DNA of 64,000 nt from Hordeum vulgare subsp. vulgare (Eukaryota; Streptophyta; Magnoliopsida; Poales; Poaceae): assembly GCF_904849725.1 (NCBI RefSeq), contig NC_058521.1, forward strand, positions 559,508,176 through 559,572,175. The letters run 5' to 3'. Below, piece by piece: positions 34,701 through 45,777 of this stretch. Position 1 is the first letter of the stretch. Each line of letters begins with the position of its first letter. The notes beneath the pieces are model-generated. The model did no database searches. It worked only from the letters and a program-made list of their open reading frames with translations, and was not told the origin of the DNA. Made by a program: the position numbers and the translations under genes.

Positions 34701-35156
34701 TTAGTTCCACTCGAACTTTCCGAGGTGTTCCTTGAAATCGTCCATCTTTTGCTTCATCATGGTGGTCATGAGCTTCATCTCCATCATCTCCGCACGTACC
34801 TCACTCAGGTATTCCTGGGTATGACGGAGTCTTGCTTCAAGTATTTCTCCGATCTGACGTATGGCTTCCATGGCAGCTTCACGAACAGCATCAAAGAAGG
34901 TTGCTCGTGGTACACGTGAAATGAAAAAGTATTGCCCCATAGTCTTTGGACAAACTCCTTTCACATGGTGGAGGTGTACTTCCACGTACCAAAGTTCTAC
35001 TCCACTTTCCATGAATAGGTAGCCTTTGTAGACTGCATCTCCTTCAAGATGAATGTGCTTCATCATGTCCTTCAGGATTTTTGGGTAATCATGATCACTG
35101 GTCAGGGTCATGATCGTTTCTGGGCCTTTGAGGAATGACTCGTAGAGAGTTGCCAT
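34701..35156 (-). CDS. Second ORF of gag-only element, coiled-coil protein
   Basis: The 151-codon frame starts MATLYESFLKGPETIM. The N-terminal half has a mixed globular composition (residues 1-80, including VELWYVEVHLHHVKG). The C-terminal half, from about residue 90, is a long charged helix with heptad-like spacing and many Met residues (RLRHTQEYLSEVRAEMMEMK), likely a coiled coil. I do not recognise the family and see no enzyme motif. It lies 353 bp downstream of the gag stop on the same strand. Its position after gag parallels ORF2 of the A/B copies, but the sequences are not alike. It could be an accessory structural protein; this is inference. Confidence 0.6.
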   Translation of the reverse strand: MATLYESFLKGPETIMTLTSDHDYPKILKDMMKHIHLEGDAVYKGYLFMESGVELWYVEVHLHHVKGVCPKTMGQYFFISRVPRATFFDAVREAAMEAIRQIGEILEARLRHTQEYLSEVRAEMMEMKLMTTMMKQKMDDFKEHLGKFEWN

Positions 35157-35509
35157 CTGCAGGTGTCAGTAAATAGGTACTCAGAGGAATGTATATGTCT
35201 CCTTGGTAATCATGGTACACTCCTACTCAATGGATCCTGTGGGTTTACCGATTACTACCACACTTAAAATGAATTATACTCATGCCTGCATAGACCATAT
35301 TTTCTCATATCCTCATAATGTTCAGAGATCTTTGCTCGTAGAGAAACAACGCATACATTTTCAACATAGGCAATCATGAGACAATAAATTCCATTTATTC
35401 ATGATGTTATTACAATCTCAGGGACTTCTGTTACAAAAATTTCACTCCATGATCTCAATGAAAAACAAGAGTGCTTCGGATCACACTTATTGCCCTGGTC
35501 AAAACTTAA
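35157..35509 (-). other. Gap between gag and second ORF, with internal copy of the LTR-proximal motif
   Basis: This 353-bp stretch has no gene. At 35254-35274 it repeats exactly the 21 bases found beside the 3' LTR at 33757-33777, which include TACCACACTTAAAATGAAT. Confidence 0.65.
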
Positions 35510-36613
35510 CTACTCCATTCTAGCTTTCTTCCTTTGCGGACAATCGCTAGCAAAATGTCCTGCTTCCTTGCAACGAAAGCAAATGAGTTCTGACAAGTCT
35601 CGAGGCTTCTTAGCTTTTGCTTTTGCTCCTTGGATTTCCGGCTTCCTTCCTGAGCACATGTATTTGTGGTGGCCAAATTCCATACACTTGTAACATCTGA
35701 CATGACTCAGGTCTATATCTGCAGAGATTTGGCTCTTCCGAGGGTACTTTTTCTTCTTTCTGGACTCCTTCATTTTGGCCAGTTCTTCTATTTCAAGTGG
35801 ATCAAACTCCACTTCTTCCGTTGGGAAGTTTCCCAGATACTCTTGGCTTCTCTTCGTGCAATCGTGTGAATAATGTCCTTCTTCTCCACATGAGTAGCAT
35901 GCATTGGAGAAAAATCTGGTCAGACCTTGTCCATCAGGGTCTTCAATATTTTCGTTCATCACCGGTTCCTCTAGAATCTTCTTCTTGAGGGTTTCCTTCA
36001 CTGCATCTTTCTGCTGCTTGACAACTCGTTGCACCTTGGGGTAAATGTGACACTGAGCTGGGTAGTGGGTGGTTCCCTCACAAAGGAAACAAGTCACCTG
36101 ACTACTTGGGCATTCCTCAGCTGGGTGATTTTCTTCACAATGAGTGCATCCACCCGTGTGTTCTTCCTGGGTGTGTCCTATTTCTCCACAGATCTTGCAT
36201 GCACAAGTCTTCTCCTTCGGATTGTCATAGCACTTCTGAATAAGACGGGATCTTAACAGAGTCTTCTTGAATTCGTCCCAAGTTTCTGCTCCACTAAATC
36301 CTTGTATGGCATGGTGCATTTTCCACCAGATAGCAGCACTTTGGGTAAAGTACTGGAGAGCGTGTTCCACTTCATGCTTCCTTGAGATCAAGTTGCTCCC
36401 GAAGTGGTTCTCCATGTTCTGAATCCATATATCAGCCTCCAGCTGGGTCATTGGTCCAGTGACTACAAGTCCAGCTTCATACTCCATCTGGTAGGGTTGG
36501 GGTTTTGGGGATGAGACAGGTAAGAGAGGGAGGGAGATACAAACAATATTTTTGAGAATAGATTTTAGTTGTGGCCGTCGGAAAACACACACCAATGACG
36601 GCTCACAATTCAT
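35510..36613 (-). CDS. Gag nucleocapsid protein with multiple zinc knuckles
   Basis: The frame encodes 367 residues if counted from the first Met; MEYEAGLVVTGPM at residue 43 (36485-36487) is an equally likely start because the preceding 42 residues look non-coding. A gag capsid-type segment contains FTQSAAIWWKMHHAIQGFSG and TWDEFKKTLLRSRLI. Four canonical CX2CX4HX4C knuckles follow: CFLCEGTTHYPAQC, CYSCGEEGHYSHDC, CYKCMEFGHHKYMC and CFRCKEAGHFASDC. Two further variant fingers (CKICGEIGH and CTHCEENHPAEEC) precede them. Most plant Gypsy gags have one or two knuckles, so this is unusual. Protease, RT and integrase do not follow. The frame is open throughout, in keeping with the similar LTRs. 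It would bind the element RNA in the particle. Confidence 0.85.
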   Translation of the reverse strand: MNCEPSLVCVFRRPQLKSILKNIVCISLPLLPVSSPKPQPYQMEYEAGLVVTGPMTQLEADIWIQNMENHFGSNLISRKHEVEHALQYFTQSAAIWWKMHHAIQGFSGAETWDEFKKTLLRSRLIQKCYDNPKEKTCACKICGEIGHTQEEHTGGCTHCEENHPAEECPSSQVTCFLCEGTTHYPAQCHIYPKVQRVVKQQKDAVKETLKKKILEEPVMNENIEDPDGQGLTRFFSNACYSCGEEGHYSHDCTKRSQEYLGNFPTEEVEFDPLEIEELAKMKESRKKKKYPRKSQISADIDLSHVRCYKCMEFGHHKYMCSGRKPEIQGAKAKAKKPRDLSELICFRCKEAGHFASDCPQRKKARME

Positions 36614-36957
36614 CGTAACTAACGTGGGTATAACAGGGGTTTGGACTTCTAATGGTCATATAAAGATTTCGAACGCTTCAGGGTCTTCGAGTTCTTCGGG
36701 TCTTGAGAGTCTTCTGTTTGTGTAGCTTCAATTCTTCAAACACGTGGTGAAATCCTCTTTACTTTGAAGTAGAACTCCGTTGATTCTTCATGAGGTCGAA
36801 GGGGAAAGGGCATTGTCTAATTATGTGAGGTGAGAGAGAACGTTCGATGAAATCAGAAGAGATGAGAAGTAAAAGGTGTTGTTGAAAATAAAATTTTTGA
36901 GAGATCCTTTCCTAAGAAATTTCCAGTTTCTAGGGTCACATCCTACAGTCAACATGT

Positions 36958-36969
36958 GCTCTGATACCA
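36958..36969 (-). other. Primer binding site of gag-only element
   Basis: GCTCTGATACCA on the plus strand is the complement of TGGTATCAGAGC, the initiator tRNA-Met type PBS. Four bases (TTTC) separate it from the LTR at 36974. This fixes the minus orientation. Confidence 0.85.
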
Positions 36970-36973
36970 TTTC

Positions 36974-39900
36974 TGTAGCGACCCGACTCAAGACGAGTCA
37001 AGCCTCTGTGTTTCTGTGCCATCCCTGGATCAGTATGTTGGCACACACAGTACATCAATGTATATATCAAAGTGCAATCACATGTAAAATAGCGTAAAAC
37101 TGATATATACCTTAATTATTTCAGCGGAAGCGGTCAAGGGAGTGGAGTCCCAATAAACACCAACGGCAAGTTGAGTGTAGACCGTAACCCTGAATCGTAC
37201 TCTTACTCGTCGAAGAAAAATATCTGCAACATAAGACGTTGCAGCCGTGTAGGTCAGCATATTGAATATGCCGGCAAGTCACATAAGAGAGGGGTGAAAA
37301 GTAATCATCTATACTATATGCATATATGGCAGGTGGTGTTGTAAGTTTTTAGCGAAAAGCAAGTTTTCTCCTACATCAAGAGAGGCTAAAAGCAAAATGT
37401 TACTACAAAGGTTGGTTGTTAACGAGATGGTTCCGCCAACCAGTTCTCGTACCCGAGTTGTCAATAATTACCCTCATCAAATATATTAAATGGTGTTGAG
37501 AAATCCAGATAACTTCAGTTCCTTTGGCTCAAGTTGTCCATGACCGTGGACACGGCTAATCGATTAGGTTTGAGTACTCTGCAGAGTTTTGCACACGTTC
37601 CCCACAAGATTTGATCGCCTCCGAGTATGTCCTCGCACTTCAGGGTGTTTGAAGACCGGATGATCAAAACATGGTCTTTCAACGGGTCCCTCTGAATCCA
37701 TGTCTGTGCCCATCCAATCCTATCGTTCTTCTACATCTGCTAGCACCGCCTGTCCAGAGTCGCCGCGTTGTCCAACCAAGCCAGAGCCCATAATGACTTG
37801 TGGCTGTGCAGGTAAGCCTTGGGTCTTGAGAATATCCGTCCGTCTCTTTGAGCCTGGGTGAAGCTTTCCGCAGGATGTCATGGCCTCTCCAGCATCCCGG
37901 GTCATCCACTGGCTTCTCCAGGGAGCCGATCAACCGTCCTTCACCCAGAGTTGCATTGCGTCCGAGGTCTTGAAAATCTTGTCTTAGCCGGTCTTGATTA
38001 TTTAATCAACCTCGCATCACTCGTGTTATGCACTCAACCGAAAACCCGTCTACTCAAGCATAGCATTCAGAAATAGTCATCCCGGGGCCAAGTATCGGGG
38101 TTGTTGTGTGCCTACCACATGATACTACAACTTATACTAAAGTTTCCAAGTACCTAGGCAACATGCAATTGGGCAAAGAAGGAGAACTACCATGCATCGA
38201 AAACATAGGAAAATAACATGATCAAAATGACTTGCCTGATGATGTTGACGAAGAAGAATTTCTCGAGAAATAACTTGATAGACTACTCGTCACTCTCCGA
38301 TGAAATCTATATAACAAACATATCATTCACATAAGCACTCATACTAGCAATCATTCTAACAATCAAAACAAAAGAGAGAGCGAATAGGAATCCGAAAGAA
38401 ACTTCAAATAAGACTAGGGAGTCTTCTACTACGTCAAACACTAAATAGTTTTTGTCTAACAGAAAATAATACAAGGAACTAGGATATAAATCTAACTAAG
38501 ATAAAATAGAATATTTTTCATAAAACTATTTGAAAGTACTTCCAAACGGGATTTGAAACAGCGGGGAAACCAATTGCAAGTTACTAAGGAACTAGAATTG
38601 ATTTCATGAGAACAAATAAAAATAAAATAAAAACTTGTTGCAAAACTACTGTTTAACTAACATAAACAAAACAATAATACTGTTTCTGAAATAATAAAGA
38701 AAATATTTTAAAACAAAAATAGAAAAGGAATTAGCCGAAATCCTAAAAGAGGTGAAACAGAAATTGTTTCACAAGAAACAGTGAGATAAAATACTCAAAC
38801 AATTCGGAAACTTTTACCACTTATAAATAAGATCACTAGTGATCAGTACCAAAAGGAATCAAATTAAAATCTATTTTTAAACTCCTGGAATAAGCAGAAC
38901 AAGGTTTAAACTAAATCTGATCTAATTCAAATTTTTAAATTTCAAACATAGACAAATTATATGTTTTTAAAAACTACAGGAAATTTGTGAGCTACTGGAA
39001 AAAGAATCAACATCATTGGACTTCGGGATCAAAAGCTATGATCAAAAGAAAATTGAAACTCTCTCTGTTTTGGAATTAAAACAGAAAAAGAAAAAAACTG
39101 ATTTGTGGACAGGGGTCCACGTGGCATCTTCTGATTGGCTAAGGGGGTGTTTGCTGCGAGACATTCTAACAAACGGCCGAAATCTAACTAAAAGCTCCGG
39201 CTAATAAGTTAAGTGACTGAAAAACCGGCGATCTTTGTTTAAAAACCGAAAGGGTAAGTTACTCTAATCTACATCGTTGAAAATAGATCTGAGGGTAAAT
39301 AAAAAAAACAGAACAAGTTAAAAGAAAAAAAGAAAGAAAAGAGGGGTTACCTCCCGTGGGTGAACCCAGCAGGGGCTGGAGCCTTCTCCGGCGATGGGGA
39401 GCTGCGCCGGCGGGGAAAGGGCACTCCGGCGAGGGAGAACCAGCGGGGAGAGGTGGAACCGGCGGAGGAGGGGTGGGGTGGGGCTCCTGGGGGGCGAGGT
39501 GGAGGTGGAGAGGGTGCAGGGGGAGGGGCTGAAGGGCAAGAGCTCCTGGCGATCTTCTGGTCGGGGCGATGGGGAGGGGTGCAGCGAGGTGGAGGGGCCG
39601 ACGGGGTGGGGTGGCGACGGTGGGGAGGTGGTGGCGGGGTGAGGTGGGCTCGCAGGGAGGATGCGGAGTGCAGGGGCGATGGGGGCTCGTGCAGGTGCTG
39701 CTGGCTCGTCTTGGCAGTGGCTCCGGTGAGGTTTGGGCGGGGCGACGCGGCAGGGGAGATGGGGTTGGGAAAGGGGAAAAACGGAGAGAGGAGGACGGTG
39801 GGAATTTATAGGCGGTCTCGGATGGCGTCCGGAAGGAAAGAAGAGGGAGATCGGGAAGGAGAGAATTTCCTTCCTCCATTGATGGAAACTTCTGTAACGT

Positions 39901-40106
39901 GAGGAAGGAGAGGAGAGGTAGGAGATGATCTTCTGTTGAGCCAAAATAAGGAAAGGTCTTAATTGGGCCAGCTCTTATTTCCATTTAAAAGTGATTCCTT
40001 TCCTATTTTTAAAACTAGGAAACTAAAACGATAAAAGGGAATTCAAATCAATTCGGAATAAAGAGTTTCTATACACTAAAATTATCAGAAAAATAAAATC
40101 TAAAAG
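36974..40106 (-). repeat. 5' LTR of gag-only element, truncated
   Basis: The sequence aligns base for base with 30141-33274 of the other LTR and then stops after TAAAAG at 40106. The missing part is the LTR start on the minus strand, that is the U3 end. The GC-rich island and TATA motif (39804-39810) are retained. Confidence 0.9.
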
Positions 40107-43100
40107 TGGTGTCAAAAGTACCATTTGGGTTGCCAAGCCTATTGTGACTAACCTCTTAGGATCCAACGTGGTTGGGGACCAACAAGCTCAAACTTGATCA
40201 ATAGGTGTTTGTGGAGGACATTAGAGACTTGGATACATAATGAAGAATTAAGGGGTCTTCATCATTCATATTTTCTCAAGCCAAGTAATTTGGATTATCG
40301 AGTTTCTATCTTATATCCAATGTGCCTCCTTACAGTAACTTGTACTTAAACTGTTTACATTGTTAGTTGCTTGCCCCTTTGCATGTTGTGGTTTTGTACC
40401 TTGCATGTGTTTGTACATGGTTTGCTTCCAACTTTCTTATGTTGAGTAATCGAGTATGTGTATGTTGGTTTGCATATCATGTACATGTGAGTCTTGTATT
40501 AAGCCTTTTTGCATCTTGTTTGTATCTTTGTTGGCTCTTGTGAGAGATTAATGGATTATCCCATTGTGGGGGAGTGATGTGCTTTGCACACCTCACAATC
40601 CTATAAGTGTGTATACATGGGGAATACCACTTAGGATTGATATTTCAAGATTATCTAGTTTCTATGTGGTATGTCTTACTCATGAGGAATTCAAATTCTA
40701 TATGGTCCATTAATTATCTCTTGTTGCTTTTAATTTTCCACTTGTTAATATTGTTGGGTTATCACATTATGGGGGAGTAATATGCTATGTGCATACTACA
40801 AGCCTAGAGAATGTGTACATTTGAGGTATTGTCACTTAGTGTTGATATTGTAAATTATCTTGTTCCTAGGTGGCATGTTTGCTCTACAAGTGTCATTTGC
40901 TTGCGTTTTATGGGTAAAGATGATCTTGGATATATTTGCGATCTACCAATGAGTATCATTTCCAAAATACTTCTTGTCCTTGACAATTGGTATTCCCATC
41001 ATGTGGTAGGAATTGCTAATTGTCTTTACATTGGATTTTGTGTTAAGTTTGTCTTCCTTGCCTCTTGTGGATCTATTTTAACATGTCTAGTGTTTTTATA
41101 GATATAGAGAAAGTGATGATCCCATCTTGTGCATTTTGTATTTAAATGCAAATTCTATATAATGCACATCCCTTGGGGGAGCTATCCTATTTTCTTTAGA
41201 ACACTCTCTTTATTCGCCCATCATAAAATCATTTGATCCCCATCAAGTGTGTGTTGACGGGAGGCAAGTCTTGCTCTTTATGATGCTTTGTGCCATCATG
41301 AAAATTTTTCGAGGGTTTGGTTTGTTTGAACCTAGCTCTCTTTTGGAAACTAGATACCCCGTGTTTGTTTTCCTTCAATTGGTATCTTGTTTCCTTTTAT
41401 TTGGCATGTGTAAATGGACATCTCATTCCTTGAGGTATCTTTTAATTGATATCCTTCAAGTGATAGTTTTGCGTTTGGTATCTTATTATCACTTGATACC
41501 TTGTCTTTTGGTGTATTATCAACTTTGTGTTGAGTTGATTCTTGAAAGCCTTGAGCATGCATATTTACTATATATAGCTTCTTTTGCTTGCTTTCTTTAT
41601 TTGACCCAATATATAGGGGAAACTCCACCTTGTCATAAATTGGCTAAAGTGTGCATTAAATTCAAATTCATATATATGTGCACATATTTATGTGGAGTTT
41701 GTCCTATGTATTGTTGGTTTTCTAACTCTTTGGTCCCAATGAGCTTGGGCACCATTTTGTTTGTTTTGTTGTTCCAGGAACAATTGGAGATGCGTTGGAT
41801 GCTCGGCTCACCTACAAGGAAGGTGTTGAGACCATGTGATTATTGGAGCCAAGTTAGGATGATCAACGAACAACTATCTACTACATCAATCCATTGTTGT
41901 CTCGGTAACAAGTATCTAATTCATGCATTCATTTCTTGCAAAGGCCCAAACCTGCCTTTTCTTTTCCAGGTTGCATCATGGCATGAATCTCTTGATTCGT
42001 TCTTGAAGTACTTGTTTCCTTTCTCAAAGCATCCAAACGATGATGTCCTATTGCTAGTTGGGATGTCTTTGATCTTCGTATGTTGGAATTTCATATTGTA
42101 CAATAAGAAAATATTAGGCCATGTGCTATGCTTCCAAGCAAAGATCTTATTGATATATTTATGACTTCCTTTTGGATATCTTGTTTGTTCCTTCTTGTAA
42201 CCATTTCATGTGTACATCCTTCTTTGTGGATATATATCATCATGATTGTCTTCTACTTAGAATATTTTACACATGAGAGAAGTTACATCTCTAATTGATA
42301 TCCTCTTTTCTTTCACATCCACCGTTGCATTTTCCTTTTTAGTTTTGGTGGCTTCGTGAAAGGATTTGTCTTGAGTGCGTATCTTATTTTCCTACATCTT
42401 GATGCACTCTTTGGCCGTGAAGATTATTTTTCCTCATGCTTGTCTTGATGAGGGTTTTGCCATTTCGATTGGTATTCCTCCTCTTGACAAGGTTCTTATT
42501 TCCTATCTTCACCATGGGTTGTCACAAGCATTGGTTCTTATTTTGTTTTTGAGTAAGCTTGTGAACCCATTTTCTAGTATGTGTGTGTGGGAATGATATG
42601 TCTTGCACTTTGTTTCTCATTTCATCAAGACTTTGTTGATGAGTAATGCTCATCCTTATCTTAGTCTTCTCAAGTGCTTTGCCATGACTCACACACATTA
42701 TTTTGGTTGAGCCTATTCTTAAGTTGCTTCTTTTACATGTTGCTCAACCATTTGTTTTGTGCAAGTGATATGCTTATTGTCTCATCTATCTTCTTGCACT
42801 CGTTGTGTTTTTTTATTAATTTCGGGGGAGCAAAGATCCTATTTTGTGCACTTGTATAAAATACAAAAATCTCTTATTAGTGCACAAATCATGGGGAGCT
42901 TCTCTAGTTTTGATAAAACACTCCTTTGCCTCTATCATAGTGTCTTTTATTCATGTGGTTCGAAGGACCATGTGATTGTTTGTTCCATATGGTATCTTTT
43001 GATTGCTTGCTTCTATTTTGTATGTCTTTGTGCCATACGATCCTTCTTTTTGCAATCTTTGGGTCCTCAATATAGTTTGTTTTCCTCCAACTACTTATCA

Positions 43101-43391
43101 TTGTATTTGTGTATTTCTTTGCACTCATTTGCTGAGAAGTACACACTTTTTGGAGGACCACCTACTCTATTGGCTTTCTAAACTTTTCGTCCATTTTGGC
43201 AATCGATGCCAATGGGGGAGAAGTTTAGAGAGTTTACTTTGTATATGTTTAGAGGGTTTTGCTTTTATTGCGTAAGCATTTACATCTTGCACGCATGCAT
43301 TATTGCTTTGTATGTGTGCGCTTGGTTATGCTTATTTCCTTATATAAACTCTCTTGAAGTGGTTGTCATCAATTACCAAAATGGGGGAGAT
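40107..43391 (+). mobile_element. Internal region of Nikita-like element, non-coding
   Basis: This 3.3-kb AT-rich stretch runs from the deletion junction to the right LTR. It has no recognisable gag or pol. Purine tracts of the form TGGGGGAG recur at 40565-40582, 40768-40785, 41172-41181, 42821-42830 and 43211-43220 and once more beside the LTR (43381-43390, ATGGGGGAGA). The first two sit in related blocks about 203 bp apart that share PyATTrTGGGGGAGTrATrTGC-like sequence and downstream similarity. The 305-codon frame at 41247-42164 is T-rich and hydrophobic and is not called a gene. PBS and left LTR end are deleted. Confidence 0.65.
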
Positions 43392-45772
43392 TGTTAGAGC
43401 ATATATCTCCATATGTGGTTTTGGTAATTGATGACAATTCCTATGGACTAATGGTTGCCTTAAGTTATATTTATAGGATTTTTCCATAGGCACTTCTTGA
43501 AGTCCATCAGTTGGGTTCAAGGAGTTTATATGATGACCAAGGTGGTATTCAAGGTATTATCCAAAGAATGGTCATAGAGACACAAGGTTGATCAAGATCG
43601 TCAGACAAAGAGTAAATCAAGATGATCAACACACAAAGCGTACAAGATGTATCGAGAGGGATCAAGTGATCCCATGGTATGGTAAGCATTGTCCATTACG
43701 TGTTTGTGTACTAACCCATGGTCTTTGTGAGAGTTCTATGTGGGGGTTAGGTGTGCTTCCATGGGCTTGCGTCAAAAGGAAGATCTCATACAACCCATGA
43801 AGGATGACGTCAAGTGGTGATCGTCATCAAGATTGCGGTGTGCAAGTTCAAGTGGATCAGCGCAAATATACCATGCTTGTTGCTTGCCGTCCATTGTGGT
43901 GGCAATGGACTTGTGAAGATATGCTGAAGAGCGGCTCACCCATAGTGTGTATGGGGGAACAATCAACTAGTCTTCATCAAGCCAACGCAATCAAGAAAGC
44001 TGGTCCATATTGAGGAAGCCAAGATCACCGACATCTAGCTCAATAGGACGAGGTGCAAGGTATAGGTTTGCCCTTTGATAGGTTTTCTGTTTTAGGATAG
44101 ATTATCGTACTGTCATGGGGGGCTCTCAAGTGAGCAGCTTGATCGTATCGTTCGTTGAGAGCTCAAACCATTTGCATCCTTGCATCATACTTCTTGGTTC
44201 TTGTTTGGTGTTTCTCTTTGTGAGTTTTAGAGCTTATGTTCATCTTCATGACAAGCTCGAGTTCATCGAAAACGGAGTCCATATGCATCCTCTATGATGT
44301 TTTCGATGTTGGGAGTTTTTACCGGTCTTATTCGAAAAAGGGTTCTCACCATTTTATTATGGGACTTTTCTCACTTGATTCTTATTGATATTTCTGTCAA
44401 GATTGTGTTAGCCCATGTCGTTAGCTTTCCAACAAACTTGGTTTCGTTGAATTCGGAGTCCGTATGCGAAAGTTACAGCAGTTTCAGTATCCAACGGTAG
44501 TACCGCTCGTGTAGCGGTAGTACCACCCCCGGAGAGGTAGTACCGCCCCCGGAGCGGTAGTAATTTTTTACTACCGCTCCCTAGCGGTAGTACCGCTCCT
44601 GGAGCGGTAGTACCACTCCGTCGGACTGTTTTTTGCATACTTTTTGGCCTCAGCATGGTTGGTGAACCTACCGAGCGGTAGACCGCTCCATGACCGGTAG
44701 TACCGCTCTCCGCGGGCTGTCAGGCTTAACGGTTGGATTTTTCCCCACCTATAAAAGGGGGTCTTCTTCCCCATTGAACCTTATCTCTTTAGCTCGTGTT
44801 CTTCCCCCATTTTTGACCTTCTTCGAGCTTGCTAACTCTCAATCCCTCAATTGATTCTTGCTAGTTCTTGAGGGAAAAGAGAGAGGAGATCTAGATCCAC
44901 ATTTCCACCAATCACTTTCTCCTCTAAGTGAGGCGAACCCCTTGGTCTAGTTTTTGGAGTTCTTCGTGTTCTTCTTCGTTCTTTCTCTCATTTTCCTCCC
45001 TAGCATTAGTTGCTTTGGTGGGATTTGGGAGAGAAGGACTTGGGTACTCCGTGTGCCCTTGCCATTGCATTAGTTGCATCGTTTGAGTTCTCCACGATGA
45101 TACGTGCAAGTGAAGTTTGAGAAGCTTATTACCTTTGGTACTTAGTACCCTAGATATTGTTCTTCGTGTATGTTTTGGCGTCCTAGAAGCTTCGTGGTGC
45201 CTCGGAGCTCAATCATTGTGGTGTAAAGCTTCGGGCAAGCGTCGGGGTCTCCAATTAGGTTGTGGAGATTGCCCCGAGCAATTTGTACGGGTATCGGTGA
45301 CCGCCCCCAAGGTTTGCCATTTGTACGGGTTCGGTGACCGCCCTCAAGGGTCCCTTAGTGGAATCACGACATCTTGCATTGTGTGAGAGCGTGAGGAGAT
45401 TACGGTGGCCTTCGTGGCATCTTGGGGAGCATTGTGCCTCCACACCGCTCCAATGGAGATTAGCTTCCGCAAGGGTGTGAACTTCGAGATACATCATCGT
45501 CTTCGCGTGCCTCGGTTATCTCTTACCCGAACCCTTTACTTATGCACTTTACTTTGTGATAGTCATATTGTTTATTGTCATATATCTTGCTATCACTTAG
45601 TTGTTTATCTAACTTAGCATAAGTTGTTGGTGCACATAGGTGAGCCTACTTGTTGTAGGTTTTGTGCTTGACAAATTAAACGATAGTTGTATTCCGCATG
45701 TGTTCAAGCCTATACCATAACTATTTTAAAGCGCCTATTCACCCCCCTCTAGGCGACATCCACACCCTTTCA
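43392..45772 (+). repeat. Nikita-like right (3') LTR, complete
   Basis: The LTR opens TGTTAGAGCATATATCTCC after the purine tract and ends CACACCCTTTCA before the target duplication TCAAG. Length is 2381 bp. It contains the palindromic array (44495-44709), a TATA box (TATAAAA, 44750-44756) and the terminal CCCCTCTAGGCGACATCC. The last 373 bp are present only in this copy. Confidence 0.9.
44495..44709 (+). repeat. Palindromic GCGGTAGTACCGC array, right LTR
   Basis: This is the counterpart of 20618-20835. A perfect hairpin with arms GGAGCGGTAGTAA and TTACTACCGCTCC and a T4 loop lies at 44551-44580. Unit number and order differ slightly from the left LTR. Confidence 0.85.
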
Positions 45773-45777
45773 TCAAG

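Larger units (their letters stand above)
30141..40106 (-). mobile_element. Gag-only Gypsy element with 3.6-kb LTRs, truncated at its 5' end
   Basis: The plus-strand LTR starts are TGTAGCGACCCGACTC at 30141 and 36974. The complete left LTR ends GGGATGTTACA at 33755. The PBS complement lies beside the right LTR, so the element is on the minus strand. The 3218-bp internal region holds a gag gene and a second small ORF but no protease, RT or integrase. The right LTR stops at 40106, where the left copy continues for 481 more bases, so a deletion removed its end together with the Nikita LTR end. The LTR copies are very similar, about 1-2 percent different by eye. The long LTRs and short internal region recall large non-autonomous LARD/Sukkula-type elements, but I do not assign a family. 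Confidence 0.85.
19515..45772 (+). mobile_element. Nikita-like LTR retrotransposon, non-autonomous, itself nested
   Basis: The outer boundaries are TGTTACAGCATATATC at 19515 and CACACCCTTTCA at 45772, with target duplication TCAAG on both sides (19510-19514, 45773-45777). The right end contains CCCCTCTAGGCGACATCC, which I recall as the Nikita LTR terminus used in retrotransposon marker work; the family name rests on that. The left LTR is 19515-21032 plus 29647-30140 and is cut short by the gag-only Gypsy element and a deletion. The internal region is 40107-43391 and the right LTR 43392-45772. No gag or pol is recognisable. The plus orientation follows from the purine tract beside the right LTR. 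LTR differences by eye are several percent. Confidence 0.8.

Noticed and set aside
41247..42164. 305-codon plus-strand ORF in the Nikita-like interior
   Set aside because: The strand is T-rich and the translation is hydrophobic and low in complexity; no domain, and neighbouring T-rich stretches give similar shorter frames.
44115..44500. Small ORFs in the Nikita-like LTR (60-68 codons) shared with the left LTR
   Set aside because: Shared only because the LTRs are homologous; they lie upstream of the TATA box and show no coding signature.
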